Origin: JAWWPG01 sp033850885
Lineage (GTDB): Bacteria; Actinomycetota; Actinomycetes; Propionibacteriales; Nocardioidaceae
Length of the DNA: 64,000 nt
Direction: 5' to 3'
NCBI GenBank assembly: GCA_033850885.1
Contig: JAWWPG010000016.1
Coordinates: forward strand, 1-64,000
Positions 52,563 to 61,569 of this stretch are shown in pieces. The position numbers and the translations under genes were made by a program. Below the pieces are notes generated by a model, which was not told the origin of the DNA, did no database searches, and was given only the letters and a program-made list of their open reading frames with translations. Within the stretch, counting starts at the first letter, position 1. Each line of letters begins with the position of its first letter.

Positions 52563-52595
52563 CGAAAGCCCCGAACACAATGGCCGGGGCTTTCG
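52563..52595. terminator. Strong stem-loop, terminator-like
   Basis: CGAAAGCCCCG (52563-52573) pairs exactly with CGGGGCTTTCG (52585-52595) around an 11-base loop. The flanking A-rich and T-rich parts of the stem (AAAG/CTTT) let it work in both directions. It ends whatever is transcribed from the 52.4-kb region or the membrane-protein gene from the other side. Confidence 0.55.
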
Positions 52596-52812
52596 TGCCA
52601 TGCTGCCGCGTTTTCCGGCAACCCCCTCCGACCGCCGAATTCTGCAGCTTCATATCTGACTCGCAACCCCCGACGAGTCAGTTAACACACTATCGACGGG
52701 GCGTGTTCAGGGGGCAGGGTCAAAGGTCCCGAAGGACAAGTTCACGCCTTCATTATGTAAAGATTTATCGCGGGGAATGCGCTTCGAGCCATCTTCGGAA
52801 AGGCTGGATCTG

Positions 52813-53154
52813 CTACCAGAAGACGGCGACGGCGACGTTCACGACGGTGAGCAGCACCAGGCCGTAGAACAGCCCGCCAGGCACTCGCTCCTTGCTCCGG
52901 TTTGCCCAGCAGAGCACGGCGACCACGAGCCCGACGGCGAGCTTGACGCCGACCTTGGCGTGGTTGACCTCGGCACTCTGGCCTTCGAGGACGCCGACCA
53001 ACAGCAGGCCGGTGACGACCTGGGTGAGGGCGCCGAGCAGCATCGCCGAGTTGACGACCTTCACCTCGTCGCGCAGCTGGACGATGGCGCCACCGAACAG
53101 GGCGGCGAAGCCCAGCAGGTGCACCACCAGCAGCAGGTTGCGCAGGACGTCCAC
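52813..53154 (-). CDS. Small four-helix membrane protein, unknown function
   Basis: This 113-residue protein has four predicted transmembrane helices: LRNLLLVVHLLGFAALFGGAIVQL, MLLGALTQVVTGLLLVGVLEG, VGVKLAVGLVVAVLCWANRS and FYGLVLLTVVNVAVAVFW. It resembles small actinobacterial integral membrane proteins of unknown role. GTG 53154 is one base after the stop of the acetyltransferase-like gene upstream, so they are co-translated. Mechanism and partner unknown. Confidence 0.7.
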   Translation of the reverse strand: MDVLRNLLLVVHLLGFAALFGGAIVQLRDEVKVVNSAMLLGALTQVVTGLLLVGVLEGQSAEVNHAKVGVKLAVGLVVAVLCWANRSKERVPGGLFYGLVLLTVVNVAVAVFW

Positions 53155-53155
53155 C

Positions 53156-53458
53156 TCAGCACCCGCCCGCCCCGGTCGGTGCTGCGGTGACCAGGTCGGC
53201 GTACTCGGGGTGCTTCCTGAGGAACCGCAGGACGTACGGGCATACCGGGCGCAGCCTTAGACCCGTGTCCCGGACCCGGTCGAGCACCTCCCGGACCAGG
53301 ATGCCGGCCAGTCCCTGGCCCTCGAAGGCTGGGTCGATCTCGGTGTGCAGGGCCACGAACACGTCACCGCGGACCTCGTAGTCGAGCCGACCGGCACGTC
53401 GCCCGTCGACGGTGACCACAAAGCGCTGTTCGTCGGGCAAGTCCGTGACCTCGAGCAT
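53156..53458 (-). CDS. Short YjdJ-type GNAT acetyltransferase
   Basis: This 100-residue protein belongs to the small GNAT group (YjdJ/GATD2-like): RFVVTVDGRRAGRLDYEVRGDVFVALHTEIDPAFEGQGLAGILVREVLDRVRD contains the acetyl-CoA binding GQGLAGILV, followed by a Cys-containing VCPYVLRFLRKHPEY that is the family signature. The substrate is unknown. ATG 53458 gives the family's usual length; it is followed after one base by the small membrane protein gene. Confidence 0.85.
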   Translation of the reverse strand: MLEVTDLPDEQRFVVTVDGRRAGRLDYEVRGDVFVALHTEIDPAFEGQGLAGILVREVLDRVRDTGLRLRPVCPYVLRFLRKHPEYADLVTAAPTGAGGC

Positions 53459-53475
53459 CGCCCCATCATCGCGGC

Positions 53476-54120
53476 TCAGAGCAGCCGACGCTCGGTGGCC
53501 CACCGAGTGAGCTCGTGGCGACTCGACAGCTGGAGCTTGCGCAAGACGCTCGAGACGTGGGTCTCGACGGTCTTGATCGAGATGAAGAGCTCCGCGGCAA
53601 CCTCCTTGTACGCATAGCCTCTCGCGATCAGCCGCATCACCTCCCGTTCACGCACAGTGAGCCGGTCGAGGTCCTCGTCGACCTGGGCCACCTCGAACCG
53701 CCCCGCGAACGCGTCGAGCACGAAACCCGCCAGTCGCGGGGAGAAGACCGCGTCGCCTGTGTGCACACGTCGCAACGCGGCGACGAGGTCGTCACCCGTG
53801 ATGTTCTTGGTGACGTAGCCGCGCGCGCCACCACGGATGACCGCGATGACGTCCTCGGCAGAGTCGGAGACGCTCAGCGCCAGGAACTTCACGTCGGGCA
53901 GCCGGGCGGCGACCCGGCTCAGCACCTCGGTTCCGCCTCCGCCTGGCAGATGTACGTCGAGGAGCACCACGTCCGGGAGCGTGGCGGTGATCACGGCCAC
54001 CGCGGAGTCGACGTCCTCCGCCTCGCCGACGATCTCGACCGCAGCGGCGAGCTCGGCCTTGACACCCGACCGGAACATCGCGTGGTCGTCGACCACGACG
54101 ACGCGCATCTTCTCACTCAC
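53476..54120 (-). CDS. NarL/LuxR-type response regulator
   Basis: This 214-residue regulator has a receiver domain with Asp11, Asp12 and the phosphorylated Asp55 in VVLLDVHLPG, plus Lys in YVTKNITG, and a C-terminal LuxR helix-turn-helix (LTVREREVMRLIARGYAYKEVAAELFISIKTVETHVSS). GTG 54120 overlaps the kinase stop and has GGAGGAG 4 bases upstream; ATG 54108 is an alternative. It is the partner of the PspC-type kinase and likely controls the LiaF-like gene across the divergent promoter. Confidence 0.9.
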   Translation of the reverse strand: MSEKMRVVVVDDHAMFRSGVKAELAAAVEIVGEAEDVDSAVAVITATLPDVVLLDVHLPGGGGTEVLSRVAARLPDVKFLALSVSDSAEDVIAVIRGGARGYVTKNITGDDLVAALRRVHTGDAVFSPRLAGFVLDAFAGRFEVAQVDEDLDRLTVREREVMRLIARGYAYKEVAAELFISIKTVETHVSSVLRKLQLSSRHELTRWATERRLL

Positions 54121-55378
54121 CGGGCTCCTCCTGTCCCGACTGACCGGCCTTGTCGGTGGGCATCCACAGCCGTACCTCGGTGCCGTCACCGGGCTGCGAC
54201 CGTACGTCGGCACCGCCTCCGTGCCTGGCCATCCTGTCGACGATCGACCAGCGAACCCCCATCCGGTCGGCTGGCACGGTCGCCGGGTCGAAGCCTGCGC
54301 CGCGGTCCCGGACGAAGATCTCGACGCCGTCCCGGCCCGCCTCGCCGTAGACGTCGACCCGCCCGGCGCCCGAGTGCTTGGCCGCGTTCAGCAGCGCCTC
54401 TCGGGTAGCGGACACCAGCGGCGCCAGCCGGTCCCCGACCGGGATGTCGCCGACGACGACGATCTCGACGACCATCCCGTGCGCGTCCTCGACCTCCGCC
54501 GCGACGTCCTTGAGAGCGGTGCCGAGCAGCAGCCGCTCACGGTCGGCCGGTTCGAAGAGCCATCGCCGAAGCTCGCGCTCCTGCGTGCGCGCAAGCTGGG
54601 TCACGGCCTGCGGGTCGGCCGAGTGTCGCTGGATCAGCGCCAGCGTCTGGAGCACCGAGTCGTGCAGGTGCGCCGCGACATCCGCGCGTTCCTGGGTCCG
54701 CACCCGCTCGGCCCGCTCGTAGTGCAGGGCGCGGTTGGTCCGCAGCAACCAGGGCCCGACGACCAGGGCCACCCCGACGACGGCCAGCACCAGGCTCGCG
54801 AGTGCCGTACCGAGCGCCCCCCTGACACCGGACTGGAAGACGGCCAGGCTGATCGCAGCGCCGAGGAGGAGCACCCCGGCCAAGGTGCGCAGCCACGTCT
54901 TCCAGCCCCCGGAGGTCGCCAGCCACGCGTATCGGGACGTCTCGTCGGCCTGCCACCACAGCAGGACGACGCCACCGCTGCCGACGAGTGCAGGCCAGAA
55001 GACGCGCGCGCTCAGTCCGAGCCCGAGTCCCTGCAACAGCGCGACCACCCCGAGGAAGCAGACGAGCAACGAGACGACGACCGCGGCATCCTGGCGTTGA
55101 CGGGGCATGGCCATGGTCCGAAGGCCCCGCCGGGTTGCGGAGGAGACACCCGGCGGGTCCGCGGCGGCGAGCTGGTCAGCGCTTCGCACCGGAAGCGTGA
55201 GCCAGAGGCCCGCATAGAGCACGGCTCCGAAGCCGCCGAGCAGCGCAAGCAGCAGGAAGCCGATCCGCACGCGCAGCGGCGGCAGGCCGAGGTGCTCCGC
55301 GAGACCGCTGGCCACCCCGCCAAGGAACCTGTCGGTGGGGTCGCGAAACGCCCGCCGGGGCTCGCGCATCGTTGTCAT
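54113..55378 (-). CDS. PspC-domain sensor histidine kinase
   Basis: This 421-residue kinase begins with a PspC domain (DRFLGGVASGLAEHLGLPPLRVRIGFLLLALLGGFGAVLYAGLWL), has about five further membrane helices, then a HisKA_3 dimerisation domain with phospho-His in AAHLHDSVLQTLALIQ and a HATPase ending GDGTEVRLWMP. The N-box reads REALLNAAKHSGA. Such kinases (LiaS/MacS-like) respond to envelope stress. ATG 55378 is used; ATG 55390 and 55369 are alternatives. Operon with the response regulator. Confidence 0.87.
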   Translation of the reverse strand: MTTMREPRRAFRDPTDRFLGGVASGLAEHLGLPPLRVRIGFLLLALLGGFGAVLYAGLWLTLPVRSADQLAAADPPGVSSATRRGLRTMAMPRQRQDAAVVVSLLVCFLGVVALLQGLGLGLSARVFWPALVGSGGVVLLWWQADETSRYAWLATSGGWKTWLRTLAGVLLLGAAISLAVFQSGVRGALGTALASLVLAVVGVALVVGPWLLRTNRALHYERAERVRTQERADVAAHLHDSVLQTLALIQRHSADPQAVTQLARTQERELRRWLFEPADRERLLLGTALKDVAAEVEDAHGMVVEIVVVGDIPVGDRLAPLVSATREALLNAAKHSGAGRVDVYGEAGRDGVEIFVRDRGAGFDPATVPADRMGVRWSIVDRMARHGGGADVRSQPGDGTEVRLWMPTDKAGQSGQEEPGE

Positions 55379-55520
55379 CGCCTCAATCATCGCGGGTTGG
55401 GCACGGACAAGACCATGAGTGGTGACCCCTGACGGGGCCCTTCGTATCTCAGGGTTCGTCGTCCAGAAGCCAGGGTCTTCCCCAATACCCGTTCGGCGTG
55501 GCTGCCCGCAGGCTGGGCAC

Positions 55521-56855
55521 ATGACCAACATGACAAGCTCGGACGCCTCGCCGCGCAACGACTTCTGGCAGCGCTTCCGCGACCTCGGCTCACTCCGCAG
55601 ATCCACCGAACACCGCGGAGTGGCCGGTGTCGCGGAGGGGCTGTCTCGACACTTCGACATCGACCCGATCATCATGCGGGTGTTCTTCGTGGCTCTCACG
55701 TTCTTCGGGGGCGCCGGCATCATCTTGTACGCCGCGCTGTGGCTCACCGTGCCGCGCGACGACGCCATCCACTCGATCGTGTCCGGGCGGATGCACCGCG
55801 ACCCGCAGGCCCTGATCACCACCGGCCTCGCAGTCGGCGGGGTCGGCGCGGCCGTGGCGATGCTCGGATCGATCAGCTGGGCGGTGCCGCATCCCTTCTC
55901 GTTGCTCCTGATCGTCGTCGTGGCGGCCGTCTTCGTCGTTGCGTTCACCCGGCGTCGCGACAGCCAGTGGTCGCCGCCGAACGACGGGGGACCGTTCTCG
56001 CCGGTGCCATCCACTGACGAGCCGGCCGGTCCCGATGGGAGCACCGACATGATCCGTGTCGACTCGCCGTCGGAGGGCACGGTGGCCACCCGCGCCTGGT
56101 GGCAGCGCGACGACGGTCCGCCCCCCGGCGTGGTGCCGCCTCCGCCGGGTGCAGTGCCCCCCACGCCGAGGCGACCGAAGTCGCACCTCTTCGGGCTCAC
56201 CATGGCGACGATCGCGCTCGCGCTGGCGGCCCTTTGGATCTTCGACGCCACGTCGTCGTACGACCTGAACCCCTCCGTCTATCCCGGCACCGCGCTCGGC
56301 ATCATCGCGCTCGCCCTCCTGGCGGGGACGTGGTGGGGACGGTCCCGCGGTCTGATCGCCATGGGCATCCTCGCCTCGCTGTTCACCGCGGGTGCGGCGT
56401 TCGCGGGTCCCGGGCCGTACGGCGACCAGGTCGCAATCCCGACCACGGCCAGCCGGCTCGAGCCGACGTACACGCTGGGGATCGGACAGCTCAGGCTCCA
56501 CCTCGACCAGATCTCCGACATCGAGAACCTGGCGGGCCGCCACGTCACCGTCGATGCGAGGTTCGGCCGGGTCCTCGTGGTCATTCCGTCGTCGCTCGCC
56601 GTGACCGTCGACGCCAACGTCGACCACGGCCGTATCGAGGGGCCGCCCGGCGTGCAGGACGGGAGCAACGGAAGCGAACACGTCCTGATGACGCCACCGG
56701 CCGCTGGCCGACCCGCCCTCTCGCTCAGTATTCATCTCAGGTTCGGGCAGATCGAGATCGACAGGCTCGCCTGCCCCGGCGCCGCGGTGTCGGCAGCCGG
56801 CGAGAGCACCTCGGTCTGGAAGGGAGGTCACGATGTCGCACCGGCATGCAACTGA
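55521..56855 (+). CDS. PspC / LiaF-like membrane protein
   Basis: This 444-residue protein has an N-terminal PspC domain (RGVAGVAEGLSRHFDIDPIIMRVFFVALTFFGGAGIILYAALWLTVP), several more membrane helices, a proline-rich cytoplasmic linker (PPPGVVPPPPGAVPPTPRR) and a C-terminal beta-rich domain (HVTVDARFGRVLVVIPSSLAVTVDANVDHGRIEG) like LiaF/DUF4097. In Bacillus LiaF inhibits the LiaS kinase, so this may be the third part of the neighbouring two-component system. Divergent from the kinase gene, 142 bases apart. Confidence 0.82.
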   Translation: MTNMTSSDASPRNDFWQRFRDLGSLRRSTEHRGVAGVAEGLSRHFDIDPIIMRVFFVALTFFGGAGIILYAALWLTVPRDDAIHSIVSGRMHRDPQALITTGLAVGGVGAAVAMLGSISWAVPHPFSLLLIVVVAAVFVVAFTRRRDSQWSPPNDGGPFSPVPSTDEPAGPDGSTDMIRVDSPSEGTVATRAWWQRDDGPPPGVVPPPPGAVPPTPRRPKSHLFGLTMATIALALAALWIFDATSSYDLNPSVYPGTALGIIALALLAGTWWGRSRGLIAMGILASLFTAGAAFAGPGPYGDQVAIPTTASRLEPTYTLGIGQLRLHLDQISDIENLAGRHVTVDARFGRVLVVIPSSLAVTVDANVDHGRIEGPPGVQDGSNGSEHVLMTPPAAGRPALSLSIHLRFGQIEIDRLACPGAAVSAAGESTSVWKGGHDVAPACN

Positions 56856-57057
56856 CGCCGTGTCGCTCGTGTTCGGTACGATCTTCGCCGGTTTCACCAT
56901 GGTCTGGGCGCTGTCCATCTCGAACCACCTTCATCACGGTGACGCGTGGTGGGCCGGACCGCTCGTGCTGATCGTCGCCGGAGGAGCCGGTCTGGTCGCG
57001 TCGCTGCGACCAACCCGACCCGCCGGAACCGATGACGACGCGGCGGCGCACGGCTAG
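56833..57057 (+). CDS. Small two-helix membrane protein, unknown function
   Basis: This 74-residue protein has two hydrophobic helices (VSLVFGTIFAGFTMVWAL and GPLVLIVAGGAGLVASL) joined by a His-rich turn (SNHLHHGDAWW). ATG 56833 follows GGGAGGTCACG, a strong ribosome site, within the end of the PspC/LiaF-like gene (23-base overlap), so it belongs to that operon. No family recognised. It may be an accessory membrane component of the stress system. Confidence 0.7.
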   Translation: MSHRHATDAVSLVFGTIFAGFTMVWALSISNHLHHGDAWWAGPLVLIVAGGAGLVASLRPTRPAGTDDDAAAHG

Positions 57058-57117
57058 CCGGCGCCGGGCTAATTGGATGGCGCGGCCAAGGGGCGCATCT
57101 CTACCGTGGACGGTGTC

Positions 57118-58842
57118 ATGCGTTCCCTTCCTCTTGCCGATCCCGGCGTGCCCGACACCCGTTCGCCGGCACGCTATCTGTGGTGGGTGACTCGAGGGCA
57201 GTGGCCGACGGTCATCGGGGGCGTCACGTTCGGCACGATCTGGATGGTCGCCCAGTCCGTGATGCCCGCGATCATCGGCAAGGCGATCGACGCGGGAGTC
57301 GCGGGCGACGACCTGGGGCAGCTCTGGCTGTGGGCCATGGTGCTGCTGGGGGTCGGGTTCGTGCAGGCGGCCGCAGGCATCATCAGACACCGCTTTGCGG
57401 TTGCGAACTGGCTGATCGCCGCCTACCGGACCGTCCAGGTGCTGGCCCGCCACACGGTGCGACTCGGTGCGACCCTGCCGCGACAGGTGTCGACGGGCGA
57501 GGTCGTCTCCATCGCGTCCTCGGACCTGGCGCAGGTCGGTAACGCCATCGAGGTGATGGGACGTGGCGCTGGTGCGGTGGTCTCCTTCATCGTGGTGGCG
57601 CTGATCCTGTTGCACACCTCCACCACGCTCGGGCTGGTCGTCCTGATCGGGATGCCGGCTCTGCTCTTCCTGCTGGCGCCGCTGCTCAAGCCGCTGCAGA
57701 AACGCAACATGGCCCAGCGCGAGATGATGGGCCAGCTCAACTCGCTCGCCTCCGACATCGTGGGCGGTCTGCGGGTGCTTCGCGGCATCGGCGGCGAGGA
57801 GGTCTTCCACCGCCGCTACGCCGCCGAGTCCCAGCGGGTGCGCGCGGCTGGAGTCAAGGTCGCCCGGCTGCAGTCTCTGCTCGACGCCTTGCAGGTCCTT
57901 CTTCCCGGGATCTTCGTCGTAGTGGTGGTGTGGCTCGGCGCCCGGTTCGCCGTCGAGGGCGAGATCACTCCGGGCGAGCTGGTGGCCTTCTACGGCTACT
58001 CGGCGTTCCTCATGATGCCGCTGCGTACGGCGACCGAGGCCGCCAACAAGGTGATCCGCGGCCTCGTGGCGGGGCAGCGGATCTGCCGCGTGCTGTCGGT
58101 GGAGCCGGAGGTACAGGACGTGGCGGAGGCCGGCACCGCCTCGACCCTGGCGGATCTCGTGGACGTACAGTCCGGGCTCGTCGTCAAGCCAGGACAGCTG
58201 ACCGCGGTCGTGGCCGAGCGGCCCGACGAGTCGGCAGCCCTCGCCGACCGGCTCGGGCGCTTCGCCGAAGGGCCCGTGCTCCTCGACGGAGTGTCGCTCT
58301 CCCACCTGGACCGGCACTTCGTCCGCCGGTCCATCGTCGTCAGCGACGCCAACGCGACGCTGTTCTCCGGCAGGCTTCGTGAGGAGCTCGATCCTCGCGG
58401 CAACGCCACCGACGACGAGATCATGGCGGCGATCTGGACGGCCTCGGCCGAGGACGTCCTCGACCTGCTCGACGGGGGGCTGGAGTCCCTGGTCGAGGAG
58501 CGAGGCAGGTCTTTCTCCGGTGGCCAGCGTCAGCGTCTCGTGCTGAGCCGCGCGCTGACGCTCAACCCCGACGTGCTCGTGCTGGTCGAGCCGACGTCCG
58601 CCGTGGACGCTCACACCGAGGCCACCATCGCCCGCCGGCTGTACCGGCACCGCGCCGGACGCACCACCGTCGTCACCACCGCGAGTCCGCTGCTGCTCGA
58701 CACGGCCGACGAGGTGGCCCTGGTGCTGGACGGCCGAGTCGTCGTGACCGGACGGCACCGTGACCTGCTGGCAGACCCTCGGTACCGGCGAGTAGTCACC
58801 CGAGGGGAGGACCGAGATGAAGCATCTGCTGCCCATCGCTGA
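57118..58842 (+). CDS. ABC exporter half-transporter A with degenerate nucleotide site
   Basis: This 574-residue protein is a fused TMD-NBD exporter. The membrane part has six helices (residues 20-310). In the ATPase domain the Walker A P-loop is missing: where GxxGxGKST is expected it reads AERPDESAAL; the Q-loop region is altered too (VVSDANATLFSG). The ABC signature FSGGQRQRLVLSRAL is intact, but Walker B is LVLVEPTSAVD with Val for Asp and the switch His is replaced (TTASPLLL). It would depend on half-transporter B for catalysis. ATG 57118 is chosen. Confidence 0.85.
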   Translation: MRSLPLADPGVPDTRSPARYLWWVTRGQWPTVIGGVTFGTIWMVAQSVMPAIIGKAIDAGVAGDDLGQLWLWAMVLLGVGFVQAAAGIIRHRFAVANWLIAAYRTVQVLARHTVRLGATLPRQVSTGEVVSIASSDLAQVGNAIEVMGRGAGAVVSFIVVALILLHTSTTLGLVVLIGMPALLFLLAPLLKPLQKRNMAQREMMGQLNSLASDIVGGLRVLRGIGGEEVFHRRYAAESQRVRAAGVKVARLQSLLDALQVLLPGIFVVVVVWLGARFAVEGEITPGELVAFYGYSAFLMMPLRTATEAANKVIRGLVAGQRICRVLSVEPEVQDVAEAGTASTLADLVDVQSGLVVKPGQLTAVVAERPDESAALADRLGRFAEGPVLLDGVSLSHLDRHFVRRSIVVSDANATLFSGRLREELDPRGNATDDEIMAAIWTASAEDVLDLLDGGLESLVEERGRSFSGGQRQRLVLSRALTLNPDVLVLVEPTSAVDAHTEATIARRLYRHRAGRTTVVTTASPLLLDTADEVALVLDGRVVVTGRHRDLLADPRYRRVVTRGEDRDEASAAHR

Positions 58843-60610
58843 CGGCCCGGCCGTCCGCCGCTACGCGGTGAGCCTGAGCCGCAAGCACCCGCGCCGGCTG
58901 TGGCTCGCGGTGGCCCTCCACCTGCTCGCGGCCGTCGCCGGGCTCGCGGCCCCTCGCCTGGTCGGTGACCTCGTCCAGGGTGTGGCGACCGGAACCACGG
59001 TCTCGAACGTGGACAAGACGGTCGCCGCCATCGCCGCGTTCCTGCTGGCCCAGACCGTCCTGACCCGCTATGCCCGCTACCTGTCGTTCGCGCTCGGAGA
59101 GACCGTGCTGGCTGACCTACGCGAGGACTTCGTCGAGCAGGCACTCGCCCTTCCGGTCAGCACGGTCGAGCGGGCGGGCACGGGTGACCTGCTGACCCGC
59201 ACGTCTCGAGACATCGAGGCACTCGGCTGGTCCGTGCGCTTCGCCGTTCCGGAGACGATCATCGCGCTGGTCACGACCGTCTTCGCGGTCGGGGCATGCG
59301 TCCTGGTCGGCACCTGGGTCCTGGTGCCGTTGATGATCGCCGTTCCGCTGTTGTGGGGCGCCACCCGCTGGTACCTGCGCCGCGCGAAGGATGGTTACCT
59401 GCGCGAGTCGGCGTCGTACGCCGCCATCAACGCCAGCGTGGCGGAGACGGCCGAGGGAGCCCGCACGGTCGAGGCGCTCGGGCTGGAACAACGCCGCCTC
59501 GAGCGGATCGAGGCCGACATCTTCGAGGCTTTCGGCGCCGAGCGGTACACGTTGTCGCTGCGGACGATGTTCTTCCCGGCAGCGGAGATCGGATACCTCC
59601 TCCCGACGGTCGCCACCTTGCTGTTCGGCGGCTGGCTCCATGCGCGTGGGCAGGCATCACTCGGCGACGTCACCGCGGCGACGCTCTACGTGCAGGCGCT
59701 CATCGACCCCGTCGACCGGCTGCTCTCCTGGCTCGACGAGCTGCAGATCGGCGGGGCGTCGCTCGCCCGGTTGCTCGGTGTCGCCGGGGTGCCGGACGAC
59801 CGGACGGTGAGCGGGAGAGAGCCGATCGACGAGCACATCGACGCTTCGGCTCTGCGCTTCGCCTACACGGACCGCGACGTCCTCGACGGGATCGACCTGC
59901 ACGTGTCGCCAGGTGAGCGGATCGCGATGGTGGGCCCGTCCGGGGCCGGGAAGTCGACGCTGGGGCGGCTGCTCGCCGGGATCCACCCACCACGACGCGG
60001 CACCGTGACCGTAGGTAACGTCAACATGACCGAGCTGCCCCTGGACTCCCTGCGTGGACATGTCGCGCTGGTGACACAGGAGCACCACGTCTTCGTCGGA
60101 ACCATTCGCGACAACCTCGCGCTCGCGCTCGACGACATCGAGTCGGACGAGCGGCTTCGCGGCGCGCTCTCGGCGGTGGACGCCCTCGAATGGGTCGACC
60201 TGCTCCCGAACGGCCTGGACACGTTGGTGGGGAACGCGGGGCACCAGCTGACACCCGCGCAGGCCCAGCAGCTGGCCCTGGCCCGGCTGGTCCTCGCCGA
60301 TCCCCATACGCTCGTGCTCGACGAGGCGACCTCGCTCATCGACCCGCGCGCAGCCCGCCACCTCGAGCGCTCGATCGCGGCCGTTCTGCACGGCCGAACC
60401 GTCGTGGCGATCGCGCACCGCCTCTTCACGGCGCACGACGCCGACCGGATCGCCGTCGTCGAAGAAGGCAGGATCTCCGAGAGCGGCTCACATGACGAGC
60501 TCATCGCGTCCGGCGGGTCCTATGCAGCCCTGTGGCACTCGTGGCACGGAGACTCGGACCATCGCGATGACGTGCCGGCGGGGCGGGACGAGCGGGTCTA
60601 CCAGGCGTAG
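58817..60610 (+). CDS. ABC exporter half-transporter B (catalytic partner)
   Basis: This 597-residue fused exporter has six transmembrane helices and an ATPase domain with intact Walker A MVGPSGAGKST, Q-loop VTQEHHVFVGT, Walker B TLVLDEATSLIDP and switch His in AIAHRLF. Its signature motif is degenerate: LTPAQAQQLALARL in place of LSGGQ. Together with half-transporter A it makes one normal ATP site (B Walker A/B with A signature) and one dead site. ATG 58817 overlaps gene A by 26 bases and follows GGGGAGGACCGAG. Substrate unknown; heterodimers of this kind often export drugs, lipids or peptides. Confidence 0.9.
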   Translation: MKHLLPIADGPAVRRYAVSLSRKHPRRLWLAVALHLLAAVAGLAAPRLVGDLVQGVATGTTVSNVDKTVAAIAAFLLAQTVLTRYARYLSFALGETVLADLREDFVEQALALPVSTVERAGTGDLLTRTSRDIEALGWSVRFAVPETIIALVTTVFAVGACVLVGTWVLVPLMIAVPLLWGATRWYLRRAKDGYLRESASYAAINASVAETAEGARTVEALGLEQRRLERIEADIFEAFGAERYTLSLRTMFFPAAEIGYLLPTVATLLFGGWLHARGQASLGDVTAATLYVQALIDPVDRLLSWLDELQIGGASLARLLGVAGVPDDRTVSGREPIDEHIDASALRFAYTDRDVLDGIDLHVSPGERIAMVGPSGAGKSTLGRLLAGIHPPRRGTVTVGNVNMTELPLDSLRGHVALVTQEHHVFVGTIRDNLALALDDIESDERLRGALSAVDALEWVDLLPNGLDTLVGNAGHQLTPAQAQQLALARLVLADPHTLVLDEATSLIDPRAARHLERSIAAVLHGRTVVAIAHRLFTAHDADRIAVVEEGRISESGSHDELIASGGSYAALWHSWHGDSDHRDDVPAGRDERVYQA

Positions 60611-61569
60611 TCCTCGGGTGCCGGCTGGTAGCCGGGGAAGATCTCGTCCAGCTGGTCGAGCACCGACTGGTCCAGCGTGAGCTGCTGTGCCGCCAGGGCG
60701 GAGTCCAGCTGCTCCATCGTCCGCGGGCCGACGATCGGGGCGGTCACTCCCGGACGCGTCAGCAGCCAGGCCAGACCCACCTCGGCCGGCTCGTGGCCGA
60801 TCTTCTCGCAGAGCTCCTCGTACTGCTCGATCTGGTTACGGTGCTCCTCGAGCGAGTCGGCTGCCCGCCCGGAGGTACGGCGATGACCCTCGCGTTCCTT
60901 GCGGATCACGCCGCCGAGGAGGCCGCCGTGCAAGGGTGACCATGGGATGATCCCGAGTCCGTAAAACTGGGCGGCCGGTACCAGCTCGCGCTCGATGTCG
61001 CGGACCAGCAGGTTGTAGAGCGACTGCTCGCTGACTAGGCCCATGAAGTGCCGGGAGGCGGCCGCCGCCTGAGCCTGCCCGATGTGCCATCCCGCGAAGT
61101 TCGAGCTGCCGACGTAGAGGATCTTGCCCTGCGCGACGAGGACCTCCATGGCCTGCCAGATCTCGTCCCAGCGGGTGTCCCGGTCGACGTGGTGCATCTG
61201 GTAGAGGTCGATGAAGTCGGTCTGCAGCCGCCGCAGGCTCGCGTCACAGGCTCGGCGGATGTTCAGGGCGGACAGCTTGCCGTTGTTGGGCCAGTCCCCC
61301 ATGTCGCCGTACAGCTTGGTGGCGAGCACCGTCCGCTCGCGCCTACGGTCGCCCTGGGCAAACCAGTTGCCGAGGATCTCCTCGGTACGTCCCCTGTTCT
61401 CGCCCCACCCGTAGACGTTCGCGGTGTCGAAGAAGTTGATGCCGTAGTCGTGGGCCTTGTCCATGATCGCGTGCGCGTCGGCCTCCTCGGTGACCGGGCC
61501 GAAGTTCATGGTGCCGAGGCAGAGTCTGCTCACGGAAAGACCTGAGCGTCCCAAGTGTGTGTAGTCCAT
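60598..61569 (-). CDS. Aldo/keto reductase
   Basis: This 323-residue TIM-barrel NADPH oxidoreductase has the AKR pattern: LGRSGLSVSRLCLGTMNFG, FFDTANVYGWGENRGRTEEILG with the catalytic Asp/Tyr, LYQMHHVDRDTRWDEIWQAME with His, and the late AVGVRT/PIVGPRTMEQL cofactor region. It is in the YghZ/AKR12-like bacterial group, whose substrates are broad. ATG 61569 is preferred because GGGGGG lies upstream; it converges on the ABC transporter with 13 bases of overlap and diverges from PPK2. Confidence 0.88.
   Translation of the reverse strand: MDYTHLGRSGLSVSRLCLGTMNFGPVTEEADAHAIMDKAHDYGINFFDTANVYGWGENRGRTEEILGNWFAQGDRRRERTVLATKLYGDMGDWPNNGKLSALNIRRACDASLRRLQTDFIDLYQMHHVDRDTRWDEIWQAMEVLVAQGKILYVGSSNFAGWHIGQAQAAAASRHFMGLVSEQSLYNLLVRDIERELVPAAQFYGLGIIPWSPLHGGLLGGVIRKEREGHRRTSGRAADSLEEHRNQIEQYEELCEKIGHEPAEVGLAWLLTRPGVTAPIVGPRTMEQLDSALAAQQLTLDQSVLDQLDEIFPGYQPAPEDYAW

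Larger units (their letters stand above)
52236..52812. other. 577-bp non-coding stretch with several hairpins
   Basis: No coding sequence, tRNA or known riboswitch is recognised here. The stretch is more AT-rich than its surroundings and contains the pcrA terminator-like hairpin (52267-52295), a block CAGAGGCCCTCTG with a second copy of AGAGGCCCT (52404-52437), two strong stem-loops (52444-52477, 52563-52595), and a palindrome GAATGCATTC. From about 52600 to 52812 nothing further is evident except AT-rich promoter-like DNA. Confidence 0.6.
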
